64,000 bases of DNA from Tanytarsus gracilentus (Eukaryota > Arthropoda > Insecta > Diptera > Chironomidae): positions 3,720,001-3,784,000 of the forward strand of contig JAXRKN010000038.1 in NCBI GenBank assembly GCA_038502055.1, in the 5' to 3' direction. Positions 1-13,811 of this stretch are shown here, piece by piece. The notes under the pieces are model-generated. The model saw only the letters and a list, made by a program, of their open reading frames with translations. It was not told the DNA's origin and searched no databases. Made by a program: the position numbers and the translations under genes. Within the stretch, counting starts at the first letter, position 1. Each line of letters begins with the position of its first letter.

Positions 1-2192
1 CATGAAAGTCAAGACTATGCATAATTTGATTATTTTCTTTTTGCCCCATGTGTCATGTTTGTCTGTCGATTTTAGTTTCATTTGACTTGTAAACTTCTGC
101 GGTAATCTCTCGAGTCGAGTTTGTGTGTACTTTTGTGCTTTCGATATATTGATTTAATCCCATTTTCTCTCCTTCCGAAAATGTCTGTGGGTGAGGAAAA
201 ATAAATTCTATTTGACCATTCGAGGGTGAATTTCTGACTTTTCTCTGTCGACCATTTCAGGAAATGAGAAAAATGACTGTGAAAAGGAAGTGACGAAGTA
301 CTTTTCATTTGAAATGGATTCTTTGTCATATTTTTTTATTTCGTTTTGAAAGAACAACTGCTGCCACTGAAAAGTTACCATGCTATAAGAAAAAGGCTCT
401 CATTTTTTTTAAAAACTAGGCATGAACTTCAATTTTCTCCCCTCGAAGGCTTGGTGCGATGACGACCCAAATTTTTTTTATGCTAAGGCATCCCCCAATT
501 CATGAAATATTTTCTCTCATTATCTATAACTTTTTTTTATAGCTGAAACATGTTTCATTGATAGACTGAGGAAAAGAAAATAAGTTCATAGGAGGGTAAA
601 TGAGGGCATGACAGGAAAAGAGAGAGAGAACCACATTTGCCACTCAAATCACGAATCATGTCATATAACGCTTTCGGGAGGGACAATGCTGATGATGACG
701 ATCTCTTTTTTTTGTTATCGCACATATTGCAGTTGAAGTCAAATCAACACCTAAAACTTATTCAATATTCTACAATGCATGAAATCATCTAAAATTTGCA
801 AGGGCTGGAAACTTGACGCTTTTTTTTTAAAAAAATAATATTTTTTATATTCATTGAATTTACGTGAAATTTGCAAAGCATCATGCAAGGGAAGCTCAGA
901 ATATTTTAAATTAAAGATTATTCTCAAATCTTTTTGAAAACTGATTTTTTTTTATTTTTGCAAAAATAAAGCACAAAAAATATTTTTAATATTCCACCCC
1001 TTGCACGAGGGCATAAAAACTTTTTTTCTTCTCATTTATTCACTGCCTGTTTGTCAACATGCATAATACGTAGTACATGAAAAAAAGGTTAAATGTTATC
1101 AGCTCTGCTTCTTTCATTGAAACTCGACCCGCATGGAAGACTCGCAAGCAGAAGATGGAAAAAATTTATATGGCGAACAAAATAAATGAAACTGATAACG
1201 ATGGGAGGGTTTTAAATTATTTTCTCGAGAGTTAATTGTTCGCGTTAAATGAGCTTATTGATGGTGGTCTTTTGCATACCTTTCTTTCTCTCGCTTTTGA
1301 AAACTCGTAAAAATATTTTCATTGTGCTGTTCGAATAAAAAAAAATTTATTTTACATTTAAAATATTTTATCGGCGTAACATCGGCGTAAACAAATGTTT
1401 ACTAGCAATGTGCGTGCCGTGCTTTCTTTTACGATACATTTCATCCATTTCCTCCCTTTATTCCCTCCATATTCGACCTTAATTTTACCGGTGTGTAAAC
1501 TCTGTGTTATATGCATGCCATAGAGACAGTGAGTTGGTATTCAAAGTTAGAAGAAGAGGAGAGAAAATAAAATTCGCTGAAACCTCTTAGCGAAGCTATG
1601 ACAAAAAAATCAATTTCCCATTTCCTGAGTGCTTTTAACGGGCATAATATAGCAGAAAGAATTTATCCACCAGAGACCCATCCACACTCCCCTCCTTACT
1701 CACAATCACAAAACGATTTCTATGGTTAAAAGCTTCAGTCCCGAAATCGATCTCATTCAAAGCCATTTTTCTCCCTTCTCTCTTATTTCCACACAATCGT
1801 CTCAACTCTTCTCTATGTGACGATCTTGCTCAACAGCTGTTGCGAAGCAACAGATGTTGTGTAAAAATAACGGTCAAAAAATATTTTAAAAAAATTCTTA
1901 CATGCGCTCCAATACTTCAACACCATCAACTTCGCCACTCACCCTCTTCCCTCGATAATCATGCGCTCTCACTGTCGTACCCCCCATTCATTTTCATACA
2001 GTGACAAGATTAAAGACAACGAGAGAAGAAGTGCAAAATCATTCATGTTACCAAAGATGAAATAAATAATAATTTTAGAAAGAGTTAATTCTTGTTGGAA
2101 CCAATAAAACAGTCAATCATAACGGTGAACTTAAAATCTTGCTCGCGATCAATTGAAACATTCACATGCTTAATTTTCAAAAAGTAATTTTT

Positions 2193-2216
2193 AGATAGAT
2201 AGATAGATAGATAGAT
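2193..2216. repeat. GATA microsatellite
   Basis: About six perfect AGAT/GATA units in a row, lying just outside the left arm of the long palindrome. Confidence 0.9.
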
Positions 2217-2235
2217 TTGATCAGGAAAAAGGGCT

Positions 2236-2765
2236 AAATAAAATAAGTAAAAAAAATTTAACAACACTCCCTTCTCTTTGCACAACTAGGTATTTCGCAC
2301 GGAAAAGTATTAAATAAAATAAAATCAGTAAACATTTTGACATTTTTATACATTTTGTTATATTTTGTAAACTTAAAACTAAATTTTGGTATTTGCTTTA
2401 TCGCAACATATTAAACATATGTATGCAATACTTGAATGAATTTAATATTGGAATTTAAGATCCAAAAATTAGAGAAGTGGAGCGGTTTTAAAAAACATCA
2501 AACAGACAAAAATTACCGCTCCACTTCTCTAATTTTTGGATCTTAAATTCCAATATTAAATTCATTCAAGTATTGATAATATGTTTAATATGTTGCGATA
2601 AAGAAATACCAAAATTTAGTTTTAAGTTTACAAGAGAGCTATAACAAAATGTATAAAAATGTCAAAATGTTTCCTGATTTTATTTTATTTAATACTTTTC
2701 CGTGCGAAATACCTAGTTGTGCAAAGAGAAGGAGTGTTGTTAAATTTTTTTTACTTATTTTATTT
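2236..2765. repeat. Long inverted repeat (foldback/MITE-like), ~250 bp arms
   Basis: The left arm (about 2236-2486) and right arm (about 2515-2765) are reverse complements of each other across a 28-bp loop. I see only a few small differences: single-base changes and short indels near the middle of each arm. The outermost bases of the arms read as an AAATAAAATAAGTA-type sequence. No transposase frame lies inside; the two opposing ~65-codon frames across the right arm are by-products of the palindrome. A non-autonomous foldback or MITE-like element is the simplest reading. I did not find a convincing target-site duplication. Confidence 0.8.
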
Positions 2766-5700
2766 GTCCTTGCCTTTGTTCGACTTGCTTTGTCTGATAA
2801 AGCGTCCAAAAAATTAATTAAACTTATTTTATTCAAATAATTAATTAAATTCTATTTTAAAGTAATTTCGAAGATTTTTGTTGAAATTTTAAATTTTCCT
2901 TGCTAAAAAATAGTCGACAAAAACAAAATAAACCCAAAAATGTGTGCAAAGAATGAACAAAATGAATGGATTGGGTGGTGTAGCATTTCAATAACGGATT
3001 GAGAGGCGAAAAAAAAGAGAGAGAGGTAAAGTTTTTTTATGCCTCCGACGACAACAGAGAAATTTGTATAGAAAAGCGAAAAGAAAACGTAAAAACATTC
3101 GAGTTCATTATACAAAAGGCACACATAGGTTATCTCCGTGTCTTCAATTTGGATTTTCCAGGGAAAAAGCACAATCGCGAATGTATTCAGTATGTTGTCG
3201 TTGTCGTTTGTGATGAGCTGATATAGGAATGTGTTGGAACACTAATGAGTTTCTCAATTTGTATGCACTCGCTGCGTCTTCTGCACATGAAAGCTCACTA
3301 TTGGGATGGTGATGAAAGGGGTGGAAATATAAAGAGTCGATTGAGTTTGATTATTTGTAAGGTGCTCGAAGTGCCGGAGTGTGAGTCAAGAACATTCATC
3401 AAAGCATGCATTTTTATTATCATTCGACATGAAAGGCATTTCAATCACAATGGAATTCCTAATAACTTTCCCGAACAAGTTGTTATCATTGTTTGACATG
3501 CTGCTGTTTCTGCTTTTGCACATGAAGAGAGAACAAATCGAAAAAAATCGCTTTTTGCAATCGACTAAGCAGAATGAAAGCGAAGCATTTTGAAAAATGA
3601 ATTATTTGAAATGCCGAAAAATCCTTTCCGAATCTACATTTATATTTTTTTATGTGTGTGCCTTCTTACTCTTCCAACCCTCCTCATCTGAACATACATG
3701 CATTTGCCATTTGAATACGGAGTTGGAGAAAAAGAAAGTACATACACATAGTGGTAGGAAATAAAGAGAGCGAAAAAAGAAAGAATTTATAATCCCTACA
3801 ATATTTAGAAATGAAGCGACATGTATTATATACACAACAATGGGTTTAAAAATGTGGAAAATGTCACATACAGAATAAATTGTTTGAAATTGAAGCTCCA
3901 CTTTTCGACTGCGAGAGAAGCGAGAAGGCAAAAGTCAGTTTTGCTGTGGGAAAAAGGGCAAACGATAGTATGATAGTGGAATGGACGTAAGAAGAAACCC
4001 GAGCGGTTTAAAGTCATAAGAAAAATGTTATACGCATCATATTTAATAATGCACCCAGTTTGAAAATTTTACAGCTATTAATATATAAAAAATCAAGTCA
4101 AAAAATTTGATGTTCATCAATTGATGATTTTTACAAAAAAAGCTAAAATATCTTAAAATCCACAAAACTTTATTTAGGTCAAAGAGAAAGGAAAAATTCA
4201 AACTGGGTTTCAGCTAAGAAACTGCTTAGTATTCTTTCTGATCTCTTTATAATGCGAATAAATGCAAAAAATACAACATTTGCGAGAGAAAAAGATAAAA
4301 AAAGCTTTTATGTGAATAAAGCAAAGTTTCTCTCAATTTTTTTTTATTGAATGTCAAGCGTCATGCCTTTCCTCAAGTGTCGAACTTTATGCGATAAATT
4401 TATTAAAAAACCTGCACATTTTTCTCTTCATTTAATTTTTTCAACATGTATGTCATGCATCAAAGGATGGCATGGGATGCAATTTAATCAACATACCGGC
4501 GAGCAACGCTGCTGGCGTCTGTGTCTGCGAAATTTAATTTTTCCACCATTTCCATCTCGTCGAGAACACTCCGCTATGAAAGTGCATTTATGACTCCCCG
4601 ATAAGGATCTATTCGCTCGGAAATATCGCATTTTTGGCTACATACTGAATTTTAATTAAATTGCACAGAGCGGAATTCCAATCTGCCGAAAACTTACCGC
4701 AAATTTTCAAATCGTTAAAAAAACGTGTAGTGTGTATTTGTGTGTGCATATCACCGACAAATGAGGATCGGGAGATAATGTGAAAATTTTCATCTAATTG
4801 AAATTGATTAGACCATATGCGTGATGCATCATATATGCGCTCTTAATACTCCCGTGTCCACACATTTATGTGCACATGGAATTGCGATAAAAATCAATTG
4901 GATTAACCGCAGTCACAGTAGCAATAAAGGGAGATCATATCGTTTTGGGTTTAATATGACAATTCTACGTGAGTCGTGTGTGTGTGGGTGGCACTTAAAA
5001 GGGATGAGTTTTGTGGTTTGCGTCACTCTCAAATTTTCCGCATTTTTACCATGACAAATTTCTTCAAGACATGTCTTTGAACAATTTTCTAATTGTAAGA
5101 AATTTCCATGTTAGGTTAATTAATTAATTCACGCACAAAAAAAAAGGTTTTCATCCCTCGCAATTCGTGCCTCGATTATGCGAGAGTGAGAGAACACAAA
5201 AGCTGTCTAATCAATATTCAATAAACAAAAAGATTATGGGATAATTGCATTAGATAGAAAACATAGCAGTTGAGCAGACAAAAAGGCGAATCGAGATTGA
5301 GATGGCAAAAACCATTTTGATGAAAATGATTCTATTCGAGAGACGGGAAATTAATTGAATATTGTGATATACCCGGAGAGTTAAGTACACTATCATTTTC
5401 CACAGAGCATTTCCTCAAATCTCGGTAAACTGAACACATTTCTAACATATATATCCTTTTCCTCAAACAACAATTTTATCGCATTTCACTCTCGAATTAA
5501 TTTATCTCATTTCTCGCTGGTGTAGAAAGGGAAGCCCCCGAGGGGATGACAAAAATATTTCTAACAGATTTTATTGCTCAATTTATTAATAAAATGTTTA
5601 TCACAAATTTCTTTAAACAAATTAAAAAAAAATATTTTAAAATCAACCCCTTTTGTCAACCCCTCTTTAGAGGGTAGCCGAAATGTGCATACATCTCAAA

Positions 5701-8700
5701 TAACATGCTGCAGCTAAAGAATAGCACACGAGAATGATAAAAGAGATGAATCAAATTTCCGACAGATTTTTAGTGGAGAGAAAATCAATAAAATCTAAAA
5801 ATTGTTTACATTCTCCGACTGACTCGAAAAATGTCATAACACTCACTCATTCATTTTCTCATCCACACTCATGTTCACTCTAAATGCATTTCAATCAAGC
5901 AGAAAGAAGAAAAGACGGAAAATTTTCTCAGCAGACACTTCTGCATGATATCGAGCGCATGAGGTATTTTAAAATGTTTTACTTTATATTTACGGGAGAG
6001 AGATTTTCTATGTCAGTATTTCAAGCACACACGTTTTAATGTCATTTTGAACGAGATGATGAATAGAGTCGTGTGTTCCCGAGACATGATTCTCTAAAGC
6101 ATTCGATATTAATTATGCATAGCTGAGAGTTATTAAAGAGATTTTTCTTCTCCTCTTTCTTAATTAAATCATCTCTGGTCGGTGTTCTCTTTATTTTTTT
6201 CAATCAGTAGTCAGCAGAAGTGGTGGCAATATGATGAGGGTGTGTGCCATACACTAAGAAGTGATAATATTTTTATCTAAAATTATGACGCACATAAAAT
6301 GTTTCTATGATGGCGTGGAGACATTAAATCAAACTCCAAAAACTAGAGCATTAATAAGCAATGTGAGTTGTTTTTGCCTTTCTCTATTGATTTATGTCCC
6401 CAACATAATATCTCATAAGAAATCTTGTGAGTTTCTATTTTATGTTTTCGTTAGTTATGTAAGAGCATTCTCACATCACCTCCAGTTGTGAACAATCATC
6501 TCATTTTTGGTGATTGTTAATTTTAATTAGAAAATTTCGTCAGTCGCGGGAAGGGTTCGGATGTTACGTGAATGAGTTTCACAGTATTAAGTGACAGTTG
6601 AACAAATTAAATGTCGTGGTTTGCAGTGTTCGTCATTAAGTGTGCGGTAAAGTTTGCATTTTATTGCGCAATGACGCTTGTAAAATTTTTGTTCATAAAA
6701 TTTCGAAAACTATTTTCTGTTTCGAGAAAGACATTACTCTTTAATGAATCCCCCCATCCTACTTTTTCAATTCTTCGCTTGACATTTTAGTTGACATTTC
6801 GGTGATGGGTGGTACAACACAGCAGCAATTTCTGTGTTGCTACTGTCGTTGACACAAATCAAGTGGAAATCCGTTCATCTATGGTTGACTTATTTTCTGA
6901 TATTTTAGAGCTGCAAAACAATAACAACATAAAATCGAAAAGAGAATGAAAATTTTTAAGAGATGGGGGATCAAGAAATTAAATTATCTGCGACATAAAA
7001 ATCGATGTCTGCTAAAGCGACATTTGTGAAAAGCTTTTGCTGTCAATTGCCTTCAATTCCGCCCAATGGCAAGAATTAATCAAGTGAACTAGGCGAAACG
7101 GCATCACAGCACTTTCCTCCCTTCTAATTCTTATAGTCGCTCGCTCGCTATTGTTTGACTTGCACACCATAAATATTTTTCTTCGTTTCACAGATCAAAT
7201 CACAAGAAAATGAACTGAGAGATAAAAGGCGGGCGAGAGAGAGAGAGAAAGAAGAAGAAAAGAAATGAAAACGCATAAAAAGTAAAATTATTCGTTTCAA
7301 GTCTGTCTGTGGAGAAAAATTGGAAATTCAATCCAAGTAATGTTCCGTTTTTATTTTTCACGCTCATTCTTTTACTATTTTTTTGTGTGTGCAGGAATAA
7401 TACTTTATGGTAGAATTAAATTGGATTCTCTTGCTCATTTGCGTACAGATGAGAGACTCTAAAAATATATTTCATCATCAACACTCCTGCAGCATATTGA
7501 ATTTTCTCATTCCTCATCTTTTCCATGCGTCCATGGATTTTCTCGTTCTCACCCACCCGAGTTATATTCACTGTACAGTTAAACTCTCGGAAATTCTCTT
7601 TTTTAATTAATTCAGCGGCGTTCTTCTCAATTTTATGTGGCTTTCGAGAGCAATAAATTTTTCCATTTTTCAAAAGATAATTTTTTTTCACTCTCATCAC
7701 ATTTATTGAGAGACGGAAGAAATGATTTTTCCACTTTACTAGTCTGATAATTTCTTCTTTTTCAAATCTCGTTTAAAAATATTATATCATACTCTCATAC
7801 CATTATTCAGTTTGAAGTTTTTCATTCACTTTACTCTTAATGAGATGGGCTGCCGCTATAATATTTTTTTGGGGAGAGAATTTAATTCGAAATTCAAAGA
7901 TAATAACTTAAATTGCTATACGAAGCATATTATCTTTGCAATATGTTTCTTTATGAGGGCGGTTATGGAGCTCAGAGATTTTTTACATAGATTAGCTCAA
8001 CATTATTATTCGTACATGCCATATGACTTGAAACATAAATTTTTTAATTAAATTTTCTCACAGCACAAATTTTTTTATATATCGTACACGTTTATATATG
8101 AAGGGAAAAAAATGAGGAAGTTCTCACATGTTTCCGTAGACACTTCAAACTCATATCGGCGCTAAAATTTCCTTCATTCTCGACTTCCCTTTAAAAAAAT
8201 CGAAAAAAAATTAAATAAAATCTAGATATAGGACGAGAGGTATCAAGAAGGCATAAGTGGATGAATTAATAATGAGAAATGAGGCATTGCCGTTTATATG
8301 AAACCTGAATATTTAAAAGGCTTAATAGGAAATGACTTTTTATTCCTTGACCTTTATAGCATGAATGTGTGAAGAAATGGGAGGTGAAATAAAAAGAAAA
8401 TTTTATGAAGGAAAAAAATTAGAGATTTTTTGTTATTGCATTCGGTCATGAATTTATGATTTTGATAGCATTTTTTCCGCCGAAAACTCATATATGTGTC
8501 ATGTAAAAAATGCTAAGACATAAGTAAGATACTCTTTTTATTTTGTACATATGCGTTTGCAAGGGATGAATCATAATTTACAAAAAAAAATTAAAAATCT
8601 TTTGACGTTTTTTTAATCTAAAATAAATTGTATTTTAAAAAAATAATTTACAACCCCTTTTTGAAGTTGGAATGCCAGGACATACGAATAAACATAAATT

Positions 8701-10679
8701 TCCATGCCATCGTAATGTTTTCTTATGGTTTTCGTTTTGCATCGCGAAAACTTATATGAGAATTTATGGATCTAGTTCAGGCTACATTTTTCCTTTGCTT
8801 TCCTTCATATATGTGTGCCACATTCCTTTGTTTTTGGGGTTTTCCATTCCAAATTGCTCCCCTTACCACACTTATGGATTTTCTTTTTCTCGAATGGTTA
8901 TTTTATAATTTATTAAATGGAATGAATGTAGGGTAGGAAAAGTAAAAAATACATCACGTTATTGGAAATATATCTTCATTGAGGTTATAAAGAACACCTG
9001 AAAAAAACCCTTTTCAGCGGTGATTTTACACCGATTCAAGAGATTGTTTTAATAGCATTAAAAAAACATTTCATCTATCCTCTAAAAATAAAACAATTCT
9101 TCTTTTTTTTGCTTTTGGCCTTAAGTGGATGGTCGGATATATTGCATGTAAAAGAGAACCACTTGAAGATAAACTTTGTCATGACCTCATCAATCGTTCA
9201 GCTCTGTGAAGAGTTTTTTTTAAATATTGAGGTTCATGAAAAATTCTGGCTTTATCTCTTCACTCATTCTATATGGCTTATGTATTCATTTAGAGAGTTG
9301 AGTCGAGATTAGTGGGAACATTTTCATGCGATATAAAAAATAATGTTTGAACATCAAGTGTGCTCCACATGTATACGGGCTCTCGAAGGTTTTATATTAC
9401 GTCACCTCTCTCTGTGTCAACACACTCACCCAATTCATGTCCTCGACTGTTCAAACAAATAATATTCGTTTTTTGCCATTCACATCCTTCCACACGAACT
9501 CACAAAAATTGATTTCAGAATGAATTTTCAGGACGGGAAAAAATTCCCAATAAGCACGTAATTTGTGCTGTTTTAGTAGTTGACAAAAAATACAAAGTGA
9601 TAGAGAGGAATCGAATGGAAGAGTTTGCCATATTTGTACAAGTATCCGATATAGCTTCCAGATATAAACGTATAGCTGATTAATCACAGTTCGTGTGCTC
9701 TATCATCGTATGATCGAGCATCAGCAGCAGCTATTAATGACTTTAATTTTTCTCTCTCTTCCGCTCACGGAAATTCGTACGAATGCATTAGCTGCAGGAA
9801 TGCAGTAGAATATCTGCGCAATAAAAAAAAGAGAGAGTCGTCACAAAGATTAAATACACGAGCAAATAGATCCACTGTTTCGTGACGAAAATTATTTATC
9901 AACGAGCTCAACGATGGATGAATAAAAAAAAGGAGGAACTAGGGAGTGAGTTCGAGATATGGAGGAAGAGCTTTCGACTAAATACGGAACACTTCGTCTT
10001 CATGTTCTCAGACATTTATTATCGAGCCAAAAGCCATTTAATTTGTCGTTTGAAAAGTGAAAGAGGAGAAGAGAGCTGCATGCAGCTTCTGGTTGAGTGA
10101 ATGAGTGGCTCGAAAAGAAAAGTTGTTGAAAATCCTTTTTCTCGCAAAAATTTAATTGGATTTCAGCAGTATAAAACTTCCATTCCGTTCATAATCCAAT
10201 TATGGGGGATTTTCATTCTGGTTTTCGCATCAAGTTCAAGAAGAGCTTTTCATCTCTCTCTCAGGCCATTTTATCAAAAATCACGGCTTTTCCCTTTTTT
10301 TGCAGTTAAAATTTTTAAAGAATAAAAATTTATAATTTTTTTAATTAATTCTCACTGGTGACAAAGTAAACACCGAAAAAACCCAATTATGACTGCTTCT
10401 GCTCCGTGAATCATGATCAGCATCATTAAGTGATGATTTATGGAAATTAAAAATTCCTCTCGCTTATTAAAAATTTCATTCTCTTGTCAATAGAAAAATT
10501 TTCGTGATTAAACTTCACCGCACTATGAACTATGAATTAATTTAATGTTCTCATGCTCGAGAGCAATTTTCAACTTTCAACGGATTAATTAATGAAACTT
10601 TTTTTATTCTTTTTCATCATAATAATGTTTAATGCCAATGTTGACTCAACATCTTTTTTTGTACTTTGATTCTTGCAGA

Positions 10680-10787
10680 CTTATTTCAAGTAGAGCAGGA
10701 ACGTGAGGAAGGAAGGAAGAAGTGAAGAAAGGAGGATTAAAGTAGCATCAGTAGTTGAGGCAGCATAGTAGCAAGAGATAGCAAACA
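10680..10787 (+). other. 5' untranslated exon sequence of the secreted-protein gene
   Basis: A good 3' splice site (pyrimidine-rich tract ending TTCTTGCAG at 10679) precedes this purine-rich leader, which runs straight into the ATG at 10788. This implies at least one upstream noncoding exon, which I could not identify. Confidence 0.55.
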
Positions 10788-13700
10788 ATGGGAAAAGTTT
10801 TAAAACGTCTGCAGCTGCAATTCTTTTTGATATTGTGGATAATCTACAGTGGTGTGAAGGCGGCACCCTATTCGAGTAAGTTTTTTTTGCTATTTTACAT
10901 TTTATTACTTTCCTGTGTAAAAAAGCCACACCGTCTCGAGTGTATAGATGTGACAAAGTTCAAGAGTCTGATTGGTGAAACATCAATTTTATTCACACTT
11001 AACCTCAAACTGAGTGACAAGCGTGTAATGACTCTTGAAACAATAAATCAATCATTACATACACACATACACGGCGGCAGGCGGTTGGATGAACCATTTC
11101 TCAAAATTTTGTCAATCCTTTTCCTCTTTATCTAGAGTATGGTAGGACATGCCGAGATATTGGATGTTTGCCACGTGAAGTCTGTGTGATGTCATACGAT
11201 ACGTGCTCATTCAATCAACAAGAAGGAACGAATTGCGGAAGATATCCCACTTGTACGAAGGCCGATAAAGTACAACAGCCCCCCTCACAGAGCGCAGGTA
11301 AACGACGACATTTCCGACATTGATTAATCATATACTTATGAACTCACCATAAAAACTGAACAACATGGGAATTGGGGATGTAGATAAATAGATCTAAGTA
11401 CTTACCGGTGCACGTGATGCATGCTTGATTATTCAATACTCACACAAATACATGGAGATAAATATCATAGACAAGACTCTATGAGAAATTAATTAGTTAA
11501 TCAATATTAAAAGCTTTTGGCTGGCGGGTTGACTTTCTCTCTCTTTTTATATACATATTTTTCATTATTTGCCTAAGAGCGAAACATTTTCATGGAAAAT
11601 TTAATCCATTAGCACTGAATACCGCAAACAAATGAGCTCCTCCTCAACCCCTAACTGTTCTACTGTATGCATTGCTACCATTCTTCATCCTTTATGACTC
11701 TCTCACTCTCTCTTAACCAACCACTTTTTTGCCAGTCTCGAGATCTCGGCTGTATGTGTTGATTACATTACTTCTTACATCAGCACAAAATTAAAACAAT
11801 TTTTCTCATCTCTCCGTGTGCATTTCTTGCCACTATTTTGTCACCGACGACGGATGATGACGATGAAAATTGCATTTAGATATGTACAAGTTTAAAGTTG
11901 GTATATATATGTATGGAATATTCCCAACTGAACAATATGGGAAGAGAAAGAGCATGAAGCTGTTTAAATATTTAATTTTGAAAGGATCAAGAGGGAAATG
12001 AAATTTTCGGAGCATGTCCATATAGGATGCATTTGTGGGCGATGAACATAAATAATAACTAAAGCCATGCTCGTCTTTTGTTTGACTTGATAATCGACAT
12101 TATATCGCCTCTCAACTTGTAGACATTGCATAACACTATGCTTCCATATTATGAAGTGAATGAATTAAAATTTCCCACGATGACGACGTCAATGTCTTTG
12201 ATGAGTGGCACATGAAAGACTTTTTCCTTAGCACAGCCACCACTCGAGTGGCGCAGCGTAAGCAAAAATAGCGTATTTAAATATTTAATTTTGGTAAATG
12301 TTTCTCTTCATGAATAATAAACACGAGTTGACTCATAAATTCCTTTTTCTCACATCATGTAGAAGTTATGCATGGCAATTTAGTGCTAACCTGCTATAGA
12401 GGCTGTTGACACCTCTTTAGCTCAAATTAAAACTAATGAGCGGGCTAATTTTCCTAATTTCCTATACATTTGTCTGTTTAGCAAAAATTTATAGAAATTC
12501 AAAAAAAAACTTAGAGGAGCTATGAAATTGAAAAAATTTAAATAATTACAATTAATTGCGCCGAAAAAAATTAGCTCGGGGTTTTGATAAAATTTCAGTT
12601 CATTTTACGTTTTTCCGAAAGTCTAATGACTCTCAACAAACAACAACAACAGCAATGAGGGAGTTTTTACCCTCTCACGAAATTTTTTTAGCCTAGACTA
12701 AATGAAAAAACTTTTTTTATGGAGCAATTTTTTTATATTGTGTGTGCGAAAAATATTTTCTCGTTTAGTTTTGGCATTTTCACACATTTAAAAAATTTAT
12801 TTGTTTAATTTGGTTTTCATTTAAAATGAAAATTTTATTCATCTGCAAATTAAATGAGGAATTAATTTAGTTTTAATTTTTTTCCTCATGTCTCGTGAAA
12901 GTGAAGGAAATTTTGAATTAAAAATTGAAAATTGGATTTCATTTGGCATGCGAATATATAATTAAGGAGTTATTTTTGGACATCACATACATATAGCAAG
13001 ATTAATGGAGATTATAACAAAATAAGGAAATCTATATGCATGTGAACAATATAATGGCAGTTTATTTTTGAAGAATGGGTAAAAAGGAACATAAAAAATT
13101 CATGAGGCACTTATTCGAAAAGTCCTTCGGATTAGTTTTGTGTATGCATCTCTATAATATTTTCAAATATACGGAGAGAGAGAAAATTGAAACAAAAAGA
13201 TGAAACGTGTAGCCATGGTAGCAATGTGGAGGTAAAAGAGAGACAAGGCAAAACTGTTGAATATTGTATGACATTTATTGAATTCAAATCTGCACGACAC
13301 TAATACACAAATTTCAATACACATAAACTTGCATGAAAAAATATATATCTATCTCTCTCTCGATACTCTTCCAGGAACGAGTGTTCTTAATCCATCTCAA
13401 GAGAATCCACGCTCGTCAAACACTGAGAATAATCAACCGGCTAGAGATGGCATAAATCCCAATTCTGTGTTTGGGTTTCCATCAAACGCAAATTACCCGC
13501 ACATGAATCCCGCCCAAATACCTTTAGATATCCCAAGACTACCTGACAATCGTCAACCCTTTCCTAGCATGCCTAGAGATGCGCAATCTTTTGGATTTCA
13601 TCATCCAGACTTAACACCGCCACCAAACGTTTTCGCTCCTTACCGCCCTCCACAATTACCAACGACAACAGCTAATCCAAACTTTCTCGATCAATTTTTC

Positions 13701-13811
13701 ACCGGCAAACAGCAACGAAATTATTCAACAATCAACAAAGCAAATCTCAATCTGACGCTATTGAGCCTATTGTTTTTGTTAATCTATCGCGTTGCTAACA
13801 AGTGCACATGA
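10788..13811 (+). CDS. Same secreted-protein gene, alternative last-exon isoform with hydrophobic C-terminus
   Basis: This isoform shares exons 10788-10875 and 11136-11297, then uses 13375-13811 as its last exon, giving 228 aa. The acceptor at 13374 is strong (CTCTCTCTCGATACTCTTCCAG) and in phase 1, exactly like the downstream exon at 15801. The exon is rich in Pro and Asn (SSNTENNQPARDG, LTPPPNVFAPYRPPQLP). It ends in a hydrophobic run (LTLLSLLFLLIY) and a short basic tail, so this form could be membrane-tethered. I found no good donor inside the exon, so it is best read as an alternative terminal exon rather than an internal one. Confidence 0.55.

Larger units (their letters stand above)
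1..10679. other. Gene-free upstream region
   Basis: No reading frame here has protein-like composition or a spliceable exon chain; the open frames are short and AT-driven. The stretch contains a long palindrome (described separately), a GATA microsatellite and scattered GA-rich runs (near 7224 and elsewhere). It most likely holds intergenic DNA plus the first intron and 5' noncoding exon(s) of the gene whose coding start is at 10788, because a good 3' splice site lies just before 10680. I could not place the transcription start. Confidence 0.6.

Noticed and set aside
2639..2840. Two opposing ~65-codon open frames in the palindrome
   Set aside because: They arise because the arms mirror each other; no start context, no domain, hydrophobic AT-rich composition.
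10788..11135. 115-codon frame reading past the signal-peptide exon
   Set aside because: The frame crosses a good donor (TTCGA/GTAAGT at 10876) into intron sequence; the spliced model preserves phase and joins a Cys-rich module.
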